Shown: positions 1 to 6,815, numbered from the stretch's first letter. The stretch is 13,790 nucleotides of DNA from JBBQVO01 sp038211505 (GCA_038211505.1 JBBQVO010000086.1:1-13790), one strand, 5' to 3'. The notes: generated from the sequence alone by a model not told the origin. Translations and numbers: made by a program.

Positions 1-38
1 CCGACGGCGACGAGCGCAGCAACAAGCGAGGAGCATCG

Positions 39-911
39 ATGGGAACGAGTAGTAACGTGAAGATGAGGGAGATAGCGGCGGGCGGGATGACGTTCACGTG
101 CCGCGAGGCGGGGGCGAGCGGCGAGCCGGTGATCCTGCTGCACGGCTTCCCGGAGACGTCGCACATGTGGAAGCGGCTGATGCCGTCGCTCGTCGACGCG
201 GGCTACCGTTGCCTGGCGCCGGATCAGCGCGGCTACAGCGCGGGCGCGCGGCCCGACGCCGTCGACAAGTATCGATACGAGGACATCTCGGACGACGTCA
301 TCGCGCTGGCGGACGCGTGGGGCGTCGAGCGGTTTCATCTCGTCGGTCACGACTGGGGCGCGCTGTGTGGCTGGGCCGTCGTCGATCGCTATCCGGAGCG
401 GATCGCGAGCTGGACGGCGATGTCGGTGCCGCACGCGAAGGCGTTCGCCATTGGCGTGCGCGACGATCCAGAGGAGGAGCCGTACCGCCAGATCCTGCAA
501 TTCTTCTTAACACCAGAACTGCCCGAGACGACGTTTGCGGCGAACGACTACGCGGCGCTGCGCAACGCCTGGACGGAGAGCGACACGGAAGAAGTCGAGG
601 CGTACCTCTCGGTGTTTCAGCAGCCGGGCGCAATGACGGGCGCGCTCAACTGGTACCGCGCGTCGCGTGGCCACGCACGCTCGCTCGACGACGATAGCGT
701 CGCCTTCGGGCCGGTGTCTGTGCCGTCGCAGCTGATCTGGGGCAAGAACGATTTGTACATCCGGCCGTCGTGCGTCGAGGCGGCGGCGGCGTACATGAAG
801 GGTCCGTATCGCGTCGTGCCGCTCGACGCCGGCCACTGGCTCGCGCAGGAGCAGCCGGACGAAGTGCGCGCGGCCATCATCGAGCACCTCCGCGCGCATC
901 CGATTGGCTGA
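39..911 (+). CDS. Alpha/beta hydrolase, epoxide hydrolase type
   Basis: A 290-residue alpha/beta-hydrolase-fold protein, probably a cytosolic epoxide hydrolase or related hydrolase. Visible motifs are the oxyanion-hole HGFPE (residues 35-39), DQRGYS (62-67) and the nucleophile elbow GHDWGA with Asp105. Asp238 in WGKND is the likely charge-relay acid, and His266 in DAGHW the general base. An Asp nucleophile, not Ser, points to the epoxide hydrolase/haloalkane dehalogenase branch. Tyr206 in the ALNWYRA lid segment resembles the lid tyrosine that polarises the epoxide in epoxide hydrolases. Length is normal for the family. The ATG follows a GAGGAG ribosome-binding site with 5 nt spacing. It is the only gene on the + strand in the first 6.8 kb and converges on the dehydrogenase at 1169-2203. 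The substrate cannot be read from sequence; haloalkane dehalogenase or fluoroacetate dehalogenase activity remains possible. Confidence 0.9.
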   Translation: MGTSSNVKMREIAAGGMTFTCREAGASGEPVILLHGFPETSHMWKRLMPSLVDAGYRCLAPDQRGYSAGARPDAVDKYRYEDISDDVIALADAWGVERFHLVGHDWGALCGWAVVDRYPERIASWTAMSVPHAKAFAIGVRDDPEEEPYRQILQFFLTPELPETTFAANDYAALRNAWTESDTEEVEAYLSVFQQPGAMTGALNWYRASRGHARSLDDDSVAFGPVSVPSQLIWGKNDLYIRPSCVEAAAAYMKGPYRVVPLDAGHWLAQEQPDEVRAAIIEHLRAHPIG

Positions 912-945
912 GGCAAACACCGAACTCGATTGCGGTTGTTGCTAC

Positions 946-968
946 CGCCGGAGCCCCAACGGCCGGCG
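946..968 (+). other. GC-rich stem-loop downstream of the hydrolase
   Basis: CGCCGG (946-951) and CCGGCG (963-968) form a perfect 6-bp stem around an 11-nt loop, starting 35 nt after the hydrolase stop codon. No T-run follows, so it is not a textbook intrinsic terminator, though it may protect or help end the transcript. Confidence 0.25.
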
Positions 969-1073
969 AAATCCGCGCACGATGGACGAAGTGACACCAA
1001 ACGCTATGACTTCACCGCGCAGAGATGAGATCCTGACTCTTTGCGGATCGATGCAACGCCCCGCGCACTTCGG

Positions 1074-1093
1074 AATGTTTCACGTGAAACATT
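1074..1093. promoter_or_regulatory. parS-like ParB binding site (20-bp perfect palindrome)
   Basis: The 20-bp sequence AATGTTTCACGTGAAACATT is a perfect palindrome. Its inner 16 bp (1076-1091), TGTTTCACGTGAAACA, fit the widely conserved bacterial parS consensus (tGTTNCACGTGAAACa) bound by chromosomal ParB/Spo0J. The site is AT-richer than its surroundings and lies in the gap between two convergent genes, where it disturbs neither coding nor promoter sequence. ParB loads there as a CTP-dependent clamp, spreads, and recruits ParA and SMC for origin segregation. No parA or parB gene is in the window, so the partner is inferred. A 16-bp exact match is very unlikely by chance in GC-rich DNA. Confidence 0.88.
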
Positions 1094-1162
1094 TGTTCTG
1101 GATCGCGCCGCCCGAAAGCGAAACGCGTTTTTCCTCGAAGACAATCAATCGCCGGTGTTCGT

Positions 1163-1183
1163 CCAGCGCTAGCCCAGCGCTGG
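1163..1183 (-). terminator. Stem-loop across the dehydrogenase stop codon (possible terminator)
   Basis: CCAGCGCT (1163-1170) and AGCGCTGG (1176-1183) make a perfect 8-bp stem with a 5-nt loop. The dehydrogenase stop codon (1169-1171) lies in the 3' part of the hairpin on the minus strand. No U-run follows on either strand, so intrinsic termination is uncertain. It could act as a 3'-end stabiliser or a Rho-assisted end. Confidence 0.4.
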
Positions 1184-2203
1184 TTCGACGAGGATCTTTG
1201 CGTGCGTGTCGGGTGACGCGAGCGCGCGGAAGGCGTCGGGGACGCCGGCGATACCGACTTCGCCAGTGATCAGCGGCGCGACGTCGATCTTGCCGCTTGC
1301 GATGTGCGTGAGCGTCGAGGAGAACTCTTCGGGCGTGTAGCCGAGCACGAACTGCATCGACAGTTCTTTGTTGATGCCGAGCATCGGCCGGATCGTGTCC
1401 TGTTCCATGCAGACGCCGACGACGAGAATCCGCGCTTGCCGAGGCGCGTCGCGCATCGCCCGATCGAGCATGCCGGGGACGCCCACGGCTTCGTACATGA
1501 CGAGCGGGCGCTGACCGTCGACGCGCTTCCAGGCGTCGATGGCGGATTCGCTTCGCGGATCGACGACGTGCGTGGCGCCCATCGTTTCGGCGAGCGCGCG
1601 ACGGGCGGCGGAGAAGTCGGCGGCGACGATCACCGGCGCATCCATGAGCTTGAGCGCGGCGATCACGGCGAGGCCGACAGGGCCGCAACCCAGGACGAGC
1701 GCGGCGTCGCCGGCAGCGAAGCCTGATTTGGCGACGGCATGCAGTCCGACGGCCATCGGCTCGGTGAGCGCCGCGTGGCGAGGGTCGAGATCGGCCGGCA
1801 CCTTGAGGCAGAGGATGGACGAGAGGATGATGCGCTCCCCGTAGCCGCCAGGGTACGTGTTGGAGTAGCCGATGCTGGCGAAGCCATCGGCGGAGAGCAC
1901 GACGGGGATCGAGACGACGATATCGCCGACGTCGACGTTCGTGACGCCGGGACCGCACTCGACGATGCGGGCGCTGAACTCGTGCCCCATCACGATATCT
2001 TTGTTGAGATCGAAGATGAACGGGGCGCCGCTCGCCTCGGCCGATTCGATCATCTTCTCCGGAAACTTGAGCGCGTGCAGATCGGAGCCGCAGATGCCGC
2101 AAGCGATGGTTTCGGCGCGCACCTGGCCCGGGCCGAGATCGGGCTCCGGCGCGTCATCGATGACGACCAGTTGTTTTCCACGCATGACGGCGGCACGCAT
2201 CAT
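1169..2203 (-). CDS. Zinc-type MDR alcohol dehydrogenase
   Basis: A 344-residue medium-chain dehydrogenase/reductase, a cytosolic NAD(H)-linked enzyme likely to oxidise an alcohol or polyol. The N-terminal GroES-like domain carries CGICGSDLH (35-43), with Cys38 as probable catalytic-zinc ligand, and GHE (73-75). E148 in LTEPMAVG is a candidate further ligand or active-site residue. The Rossmann motif LGCGPVGL is at 171-178, followed by an acidic residue (Asp196 in AADFSAARR), which favours NAD over NADP. The four-cysteine structural-zinc lobe usually found near residues 90-115 is absent; that stretch contains no cysteine. GGAGG precedes two adjacent ATGs. The second (2200) has 7 nt spacing and may be the true start, removing one Met. 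Substrate is not predictable. Confidence 0.9.
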   Translation of the reverse strand: MMRAAVMRGKQLVVIDDAPEPDLGPGQVRAETIACGICGSDLHALKFPEKMIESAEASGAPFIFDLNKDIVMGHEFSARIVECGPGVTNVDVGDIVVSIPVVLSADGFASIGYSNTYPGGYGERIILSSILCLKVPADLDPRHAALTEPMAVGLHAVAKSGFAAGDAALVLGCGPVGLAVIAALKLMDAPVIVAADFSAARRALAETMGATHVVDPRSESAIDAWKRVDGQRPLVMYEAVGVPGMLDRAMRDAPRQARILVVGVCMEQDTIRPMLGINKELSMQFVLGYTPEEFSSTLTHIASGKIDVAPLITGEVGIAGVPDAFRALASPDTHAKILVEPALG

Positions 2204-2360
2204 CGATCCTCCAACGTTCCCATAGTCCGCTATTCGTGGCGATCATGACAGCGCGCGGTGCGAGGCGCCAGTCCGGTGCGGTGCGGTGAGATACGCAGTC
2301 GAGGTGCGACAGAGGCGGACGACCGACGCGCTCGCAACCGCTGCGTCCTCGCACATCCCC

Positions 2361-2382
2361 GCGCGGGCTGAAACGCCCGCGC
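2361..2382. repeat. REP-like palindromic hairpin
   Basis: GCGCGGGC (2361-2368) and GCCCGCGC (2375-2382) form a perfect 8-bp stem with the loop TGAAAC. Short GCGGGC/GCCCGC hairpins with a TGAAAC-like loop in intergenic DNA resemble dispersed REP-type elements. It could also cap the 3' end of the TPR/DUF4331 transcript, which ends about 70 bp away on the minus strand, but no U-run follows. Confidence 0.45.
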
Positions 2383-2425
2383 TACATGGTGCCGAATCGT
2401 GCGCGAGACGTGCGTACTCTAGCCA

Positions 2426-2446
2426 CTATCCGCTATCCGCTATCCG
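2426..2446. repeat. Three perfect tandem copies of CTATCCG
   Basis: The 7-mer CTATCCG occurs at 2426-2432, 2433-2439 and 2440-2446 without a mismatch, just past the stop codon of the TPR gene. It is a short heptamer microsatellite in non-coding DNA, and a change in copy number would not shift any gene frame. Confidence 0.75.
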
Positions 2447-2453
2447 CCCGCGA

Positions 2454-3803
2454 TCAATTCGCGGCGGCGTGGGCGTTGAGGTCGTCAAGCGCTTGCTTCG
2501 CGGTGGAGGCGTAGAGGACTGAGAAGCGCGGAGACTTCTGCTCGACGGTCTCTAGCAGTTGCTTCGCGCGGGCGTTGTCGTGGGCTACCTTGTAGATCAT
2601 GCCGGCGTGAAAGAGGACGAGCGGATCCTGTATGCCGGTGGCGAGGGCGTGGTCGATCGCCTCGCGAGCGGCGGGGACGTCGCCGGACTTGAACTCGACC
2701 CACGCCAGTACGTCGGCTGCCTGGACGCTCGGTTGTACGGCGTAGGCGTTTTTCGCACGCTCGACCGTCGACGCGACGTCGCGATCGTGGTCGGCGTTGT
2801 AGAGGCCGATCTGCAGATCGAGATTGACGCCATTCGCCGCGTACAGCTGCTCTATGGCGGCGATCAGGGCGAACTGCTGTTGCGCTCGCGTTTGGTCGCC
2901 CGATGCGGCGTAGACGTCGCCGAGCGCGATGACGTATTCGGGCAGCGGGATGCGATTGATGGCACGGGTGTAATAGTCGATCGCCGTTGGCCAGTCTTGC
3001 TTCGACGCCGCGACGCGGCCGATGCCGGCGAGCGCGTGCACGTAGCCGGGGAAGATGTCGAGCGAGCGCTGATAGTCGGCGCCGGCGTCATCGATCTTGC
3101 CCTCCGCGAATTCGAGGTTCGCGAGCTGTGAATACGCCCACGCCGCATGCTCGGCCACGCCGTCGCCTTCGGAGCGCGAGATGGCGTCGCGCCAACTCTT
3201 CTCGGCTTCGTCGAGACGCCCGCGCACCGTGAACAAGAGCGCGCGACGACCGAACGCCGAGAGATCGGGTTGAATCGTCACGACTTTCTCGAAGGCGACG
3301 TCGGCGTCGTCGTACCGGCCGAGGCCCATGTCGGCATCGCCGAGGGCGCCGTAGGCGTACGCCTCCTTCGGCTTCTGCGGGATCGCCTGTTGTGCGAGAT
3401 CGAGGCCGCGCGCGAAGTCGTGCTTGGTGACGCTGACGGCGGCGAGCAACGCGACGCCTTCGTAGTTGTCGTTCGTGCGGATTTCAAGCGACTTCTTCAG
3501 CGCGCTCTCGGCGAGCGTGAGCTCCGAGACGTCGCCTGTCTCGCGCGCGCGCTGCATGTGTTCGATGGCGATCGATGTGAGGCTGAAGACATCCAGCGAG
3601 TCGTTCGCGCTGCGCGTTTCGAGGAACTGCAGCTGGCCGTCGCGTTTGAGGTGGTCGGCGGTGGCCGTCGCCGAGATGCGATCGACGGTGCCGGGAGAAG
3701 AAGCGGGGGAGGCCGTCGATTCCGACGAGCCTCCCCCGCATGCGATTGCAACCAGTGGCAGCGTGAGCGTTGCGAGAATGATGTGCGAACGCGCGATGAT
3801 CAT
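2454..3803 (-). CDS. TPR-repeat lipoprotein
   Basis: A 449-residue exported protein. Residues 1-21 form a lipoprotein signal peptide, with lipobox AIA-Cys22 followed by a Gly/Ser-rich tether, so it should be anchored to the outer face of the cytoplasmic membrane. After about residue 70 the chain is all-helical with repeated TPR signatures, clearest near 147-180, 219-252, 253-286, 287-320, 360-393 and 394-427 (for example AYGALGDADMGLGRYDDA and AAWAYSQLANLEFAEGKIDDA). TPR arrays usually bind peptides or partner proteins; no enzyme domain is visible. It starts 27 bp after the DUF4331 stop, with AGGAGG about 15 nt upstream, so the two genes are very likely cotranscribed and the TPR protein may serve the DUF4331 protein at the cell surface. 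That functional link is inferred. Confidence 0.88.
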   Translation of the reverse strand: MIIARSHIILATLTLPLVAIACGGGSSESTASPASSPGTVDRISATATADHLKRDGQLQFLETRSANDSLDVFSLTSIAIEHMQRARETGDVSELTLAESALKKSLEIRTNDNYEGVALLAAVSVTKHDFARGLDLAQQAIPQKPKEAYAYGALGDADMGLGRYDDADVAFEKVVTIQPDLSAFGRRALLFTVRGRLDEAEKSWRDAISRSEGDGVAEHAAWAYSQLANLEFAEGKIDDAGADYQRSLDIFPGYVHALAGIGRVAASKQDWPTAIDYYTRAINRIPLPEYVIALGDVYAASGDQTRAQQQFALIAAIEQLYAANGVNLDLQIGLYNADHDRDVASTVERAKNAYAVQPSVQAADVLAWVEFKSGDVPAAREAIDHALATGIQDPLVLFHAGMIYKVAHDNARAKQLLETVEQKSPRFSVLYASTAKQALDDLNAHAAAN

Positions 3804-3830
3804 CCTGCCGCTAACGCGGCCTCCTTCGAA

Positions 3831-5114
3831 CTAGCGTCCACGCCTCGCGGCGACGGCGCCACCCGTGGCCACGACGGCAACACCAGCGATGCCGAGCGCG
3901 AGCCAGACGAGCATGCTGTTGCCACCGCTCGTGCCATCACCGGTACCGGTGTTCGGCGGAGCGATCGGGCCCGTGGGCCGCGTCGGCACGACGGGCGGCG
4001 GAGCCGTCGTCGGTGCCGGGGCGGCGGTCGGGGCGGCGACGGCCTGCGTGTTCGGGGCGCCGATGTACGGGAACACGCTCAGGAACGTGCTGTCGTTGTC
4101 CACGAAGTCGCTGGCAGCCGGGCTACCAGTGATCAACTGCAGTTCCGCATCGATCACGTCGTCGGTAAGCTTGCGGCCGTTCAGGAAGCCGAACGGCTTG
4201 CTCGTGTCGAACGTCAGGATATCGGGCAGCAGCGCGTCAGCGAGAGCAGGCGAGCTGTTGAGCGACTGCAGCTTCGCGACGAGCGTGCTCTTCCACTTCG
4301 CGAGGTCGTCGGCCGGCTTCGTGTTGTTGAAGGCGTCCTTCTGGTCGGCCGGGATGAATACCGTCGCGACCGCGGGGCGGCCCATGCGGTCGATGACCTG
4401 GCGCTGGTCGGCGCCGTTGGTCGAGTCATCCTTGCTGGTCACGGCCCAGACACCAGCAGCGGTGCCCTTGCCGCCCTGCGGCCCGCCCATGATTTCTTCC
4501 GGCGAAACCTCAAGCACGATAGCCGAGACGTTCAGGCCGGCGAAGAAGTTGACGCCCGGGTTGCGGAACTTGAGTCCCGCCTTGAAGGCATCGAGGTCGA
4601 AGAAGAACGGGTCATCGCGCAGACCGGCGAACAGACTGTCGTTCGTGAAGTTGTGCGAGACCGCCGGCGGTTGACCTGCTGAGGTCGTCGTGCCTTCCAT
4701 AAAGACTTCGCCACCATCAGACAGCGAGTCTGCCTGAGCGCCGACGGCCTTGCGGACGACGACGTCCTGCGTCTGGCCGGTGGCATCGCTCTGGTTCGTG
4801 GTGAACGTGATGTTGAACGAGATGTCCGGCACCGCGTCGCCGTTGTTGTCGATCTTGATCTGGTAGAGACCGCCCTGTGTCTTCGTCTCGAAGACGGGCT
4901 GGTCGCCTGGCATCGCAAGCCCGTTGACGGTGATGCCGAGCACGACGTTGCCGTTCGATCCGGCAAACGCGTACACATCGGCGAGGTCGAGCGCGTGGTT
5001 GGCCTTGGCCAGCGGCGCGTCCGCGTGGTCGGCGCCGGATGCGGATCCGAAACCGGCGAATAGTGCGGTCCCGATGACGGCGGCGCCGCCCAGAACTGCC
5101 AGCAACTTCCTCAT
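3831..5114 (-). CDS. Secreted DUF4331 protein with C-terminal membrane anchor
   Basis: A 427-residue exported protein of the DUF4331 family, whose biochemical role is unknown. The start chosen is the ATG at 5112-5114 because GGAGGAG lies immediately upstream; an extension to TTG at 5210 lacks support. Residues 1-27 are a signal peptide. The mature N terminus carries DHADAP (29-34) and LDLADVYAF, the family hallmark segment. The C terminus has an Ala/Pro/Thr linker, then PPNTG, a glycine-rich spacer, a hydrophobic helix (LVWLALGIAGVAVVATGGA) and an Arg-rich tail. This layout mimics LPXTG-type sorting signals, though the first residue is Pro instead of Leu, so it may be a variant sortase signal or a plain tail anchor. 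It is the first gene of the operon with the TPR lipoprotein. Confidence 0.88.
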   Translation of the reverse strand: MRKLLAVLGGAAVIGTALFAGFGSASGADHADAPLAKANHALDLADVYAFAGSNGNVVLGITVNGLAMPGDQPVFETKTQGGLYQIKIDNNGDAVPDISFNITFTTNQSDATGQTQDVVVRKAVGAQADSLSDGGEVFMEGTTTSAGQPPAVSHNFTNDSLFAGLRDDPFFFDLDAFKAGLKFRNPGVNFFAGLNVSAIVLEVSPEEIMGGPQGGKGTAAGVWAVTSKDDSTNGADQRQVIDRMGRPAVATVFIPADQKDAFNNTKPADDLAKWKSTLVAKLQSLNSSPALADALLPDILTFDTSKPFGFLNGRKLTDDVIDAELQLITGSPAASDFVDNDSTFLSVFPYIGAPNTQAVAAPTAAPAPTTAPPPVVPTRPTGPIAPPNTGTGDGTSGGNSMLVWLALGIAGVAVVATGGAVAARRGR

Positions 5115-5137
5115 GTTCTCCTCCATACGCTGACTGA

Positions 5138-5158
5138 GATCACGGCACTCCCGTGATC
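5138..5158 (-). promoter_or_regulatory. Perfect stem-loop in the DUF4331 5' UTR
   Basis: GATCACGG (5138-5145) and CCGTGATC (5151-5158) form an 8-bp perfect stem with a 5-nt loop, about 24 nt upstream of the DUF4331 start codon. A second hairpin, GCCGC/GCGGC with a 5-nt loop, lies at 5169-5183. Tandem hairpins this close to the ribosome-binding site could be an RNA control or stability element, or the first could be a repressor operator in DNA. The ligand or regulator is unknown. Confidence 0.45.
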
Positions 5159-5213
5159 GCCACTGTGTGCCGCTTCCTGCGGCGTACGAACGTGCCCGAT
5201 TCACCTCCAACGG

Positions 5214-5238
5214 CTAGAGGGCGTGTCCTGCCCGTTCC
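5214..5238 (-). promoter_or_regulatory. Possible ECF-sigma promoter for the DUF4331 operon
   Basis: On the minus strand GGAAC (5234-5238), a 15-bp spacer and TCTAG (5214-5218) resemble the GGAAC-N15/16-TCtnA pattern of ECF (sigmaE-type) promoters. The spacer itself is an imperfect operator-like repeat, GGGC(N7)GCCC. No good TTGACA/TATAAT pair was found in this gap. This is pattern matching only. Confidence 0.3.
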
Positions 5239-5367
5239 CTGGCTCTGGCGCTCATTCGATCCAAAGCGCGATTGAGATCAGCATTCGTAACAGAATTCAC
5301 GAAACCAGCGCGAGAATCGGTGAGCGTTTCCCCGATATGACGCATTCGCAGCCCTCCGTTCTGCTGC

Positions 5368-6078
5368 TCATGGCGCTGGCGGCGGCACGTCGGTGGTGGG
5401 CGCCGCGACTTCCGTCGGCGGCGGCGCCGGCACGGCGATGCCCTTAGGGTCGATAATAAACGAATCTACGCGCTCTGGGGTGAGAAACTCGGATAAATTT
5501 TGGCAAACCGTTTCGATCCAGACGACACGTCCGTCCTTTATGTGAAGCGCGGCGCCAGATGCGCCACTGGCGCCCGCCGCGCCCGTCTGGAATACGAGCA
5601 CCTGCGTGCCACCGAACCCACCTCCGAACGCCGCAGGATCGGCTTTGGGCGCGTACGCCGCGACAACCGTCGTCGGTGGCGGCAGGGCGAGACTGAACGC
5701 GTCAGGTACCTGCTCGGGCCGGATCCAGGCGCGGCCGTCGGCACAATGCTGCGACGGGAGCACTTCTACGTCTTTGCCGTCGGCCTCGTCGGCGCGACAT
5801 GCCGGGGGCCCACCGCCCGCTTCCGGCGCGTCCTTCAAGCAGGCGATTTTCTGATAGCCGGTGAGACCCGCGAGCTCGATGCTGTCGTGCGCGACGGCGG
5901 CCGACGCGACCTGATCAACAGCGGGAAGGTTGGTGAAGGTCTTCGCGGGCGGTGGCGGCTGCGAGCTGCCCGCACCGACCGTGTGCGTCGTCGTCTTGGT
6001 GCCGCTGCCGCCGCATGCCGCGAGCGACACGGCGAGCAGCATCGCTGCCAGGGCGGGGAGGATAGCGGTGCGAATCAT
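5368..6078 (-). CDS. Putative lipoprotein of unknown function
   Basis: A 236-residue exported protein I do not recognise. The start chosen is ATG 6076-6078, giving a compact lipoprotein signal peptide with lipobox LAA-Cys22 followed by GGSG; an upstream in-frame ATG at 6099 would add seven residues. A TATACT box ends 7 nt before the chosen ATG and there is no Shine-Dalgarno sequence, so the mRNA may be leaderless. The mature part has a Thr/Pro tether (30-55) and a globular region with four cysteines (KIACLKD, PPACRAD, QHCADGR, VCQNL) that could form two disulphides outside the cell. A Gly/Ala-rich loop and a Pro-rich tail (PAPPPTEVAAP) follow. It reads the same way as the DUF4331 operon but is 253 bp upstream of it with its own promoter. 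Confidence 0.75.
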   Translation of the reverse strand: MIRTAILPALAAMLLAVSLAACGGSGTKTTTHTVGAGSSQPPPPAKTFTNLPAVDQVASAAVAHDSIELAGLTGYQKIACLKDAPEAGGGPPACRADEADGKDVEVLPSQHCADGRAWIRPEQVPDAFSLALPPPTTVVAAYAPKADPAAFGGGFGGTQVLVFQTGAAGASGASGAALHIKDGRVVWIETVCQNLSEFLTPERVDSFIIDPKGIAVPAPPPTEVAAPTTDVPPPAP

Positions 6079-6085
6079 TGAGCGG

Positions 6086-6091
6086 AGTATA
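6086..6091 (-). promoter_or_regulatory. -10 box for the lipoprotein gene (leaderless start)
   Basis: TATACT on the minus strand ends 7 nt before ATG 6078, the normal distance from a -10 box to a transcription start. With no ribosome-binding site present, this implies a leaderless or near-leaderless mRNA. The -35 region (TTCGCG with a 17-bp spacer) is weak. Confidence 0.5.
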
Positions 6092-6161
6092 TCGGGCATA
6101 GCGCGTGGCGCGAAAGACGATGGCCTCTCGCCTGAGATCGCGGTGGAGCGTTCGCGGCGGA

Positions 6162-6668
6162 TCAGCCGGCGGCCGTTTCAGCCAGCTCTTTGAGCTCTTC
6201 GGCCTCACCCTCTTCGCCGGGCCATGCGCGCTTCTTCAGCAGTTCGCGCGGTGGATCGATGTAGATGGCCCCCCAACCGCAGGCGTCTTCGCAGAGGCGG
6301 CAGCCCGTGCAGCGTTTTTCGTTCAGTACGGCGATGCCGAAGAAATCGCCGACGGTGCGTTCGGGCTCACCGAGCGTCAGCGCCTCGAACGGACAGATCT
6401 GGATACAGAGCTCGCAGCCGCTACCGATGCAGTTGTCTTCGACGACGATCGCCTTCGGCCACTCTTTGCGCGGGAACGTCTTGCAGATGTCGCCGAGGTC
6501 ATCGAGGATCGCCTCCGGCGGGCAGACGACGCCGCAGGCGCCGCAATCGATGCAGAGGTTCGGATCGATGACATGAACAACGTTGCGCGACCCCGTGATC
6601 GCGTTCGTCGGGCAACGTTTTGTGCACGCCGTACAGCCGATGCAAGTGTCAACGATGGTGTAGGGCAC
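6162..6668 (-). CDS. Ferredoxin with four [4Fe-4S] motifs
   Basis: A 168-residue soluble electron carrier built as two tandem 2[4Fe-4S] ferredoxin units. Motif 1 is Cys9-x2-Cys12-x2-Cys15-x3-Cys19-Pro. Motif 2 is Cys39/42/45/49-Pro. Motif 3 is Cys80-x4-Cys85-x2-Cys88-x3-Cys92-Pro, with a two-residue insertion after the first Cys. Motif 4 is Cys120/123/126/130, where Gly-Trp replaces the usual Pro. All 16 ligands are present. The tail after about residue 140 is charged (Glu/Lys-rich). The start is the second of two in-frame GTGs (6666-6668), because AGGAG stands 5 nt before it and overlaps the first (6672-6674). No oxidoreductase partner is adjacent, so its redox partner is unknown. It is divergent from the NTF2-like gene. 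Confidence 0.9.
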   Translation of the reverse strand: MPYTIVDTCIGCTACTKRCPTNAITGSRNVVHVIDPNLCIDCGACGVVCPPEAILDDLGDICKTFPRKEWPKAIVVEDNCIGSGCELCIQICPFEALTLGEPERTVGDFFGIAVLNEKRCTGCRLCEDACGWGAIYIDPPRELLKKRAWPGEEGEAEELKELAETAAG

Positions 6669-6732
6669 GGGCACTCCTGAGATACGGCAGAATCAGCGAA
6701 TTCGGCGCATCGCTTGTGAAATCGTACACGTA

Positions 6733-6761
6733 AGTATAGGATCGCGCCCGAAGGCGAACAA
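6733..6761 (-). promoter_or_regulatory. Sigma70-type promoter of the ferredoxin gene
   Basis: On the minus strand TTGTTC (6756-6761), a 17-bp spacer and TATACT (6733-6738) form a good housekeeping promoter. Transcription should start near 6726, giving a leader of about 57 nt before the GTG at 6668. Confidence 0.6.
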
Positions 6762-6786
6762 GCCGGAGGTTCCCTACGCCGTCGGT

Positions 6787-6815
6787 TTGATCGTCGCGAA
6801 GACGCACCGTAGCAT
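6787..6815 (+). promoter_or_regulatory. Sigma70-type promoter of the NTF2-like gene
   Basis: TTGATC (6787-6792), a 17-bp spacer and TAGCAT (6810-6815) match the -35/-10 pattern, with a start expected near 6822 and a leader of about 36 nt. It is back-to-back with the ferredoxin promoter. Confidence 0.5.

Larger units (their letters stand above)
2204..2453. other. Non-coding gap between dehydrogenase and TPR gene
   Basis: No convincing coding sequence occurs in these 250 bp; the ORFs here lack ribosome-binding sites and recognisable residues. It must hold the dehydrogenase promoter (minus strand), but I find no clear -35/-10 pair. It contains the hairpin at 2361-2382, the CTATCCG repeats at 2426-2446, and a degenerate GGTGC-rich run near 2274-2290. 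Confidence 0.5.

Noticed and set aside
904..1269. A 121-codon plus-strand frame across the hydrolase-dehydrogenase gap.
   Set aside because: No ribosome-binding site, no domain, crosses the parS site and enters the dehydrogenase antisense.
1080..2102. A 340-codon minus-strand frame overlapping the dehydrogenase in another frame.
   Set aside because: Arg-rich translation with no domain; it would also read through the parS palindrome, while the overlapping dehydrogenase frame is unambiguous.
3147..4682. A 511-codon open frame on the plus strand opposite the TPR and DUF4331 genes.
   Set aside because: It is antisense to two well-supported genes, has biased Arg/Val/Glu composition typical of GC-rich shadow frames, and shows no motif or ribosome-binding site.
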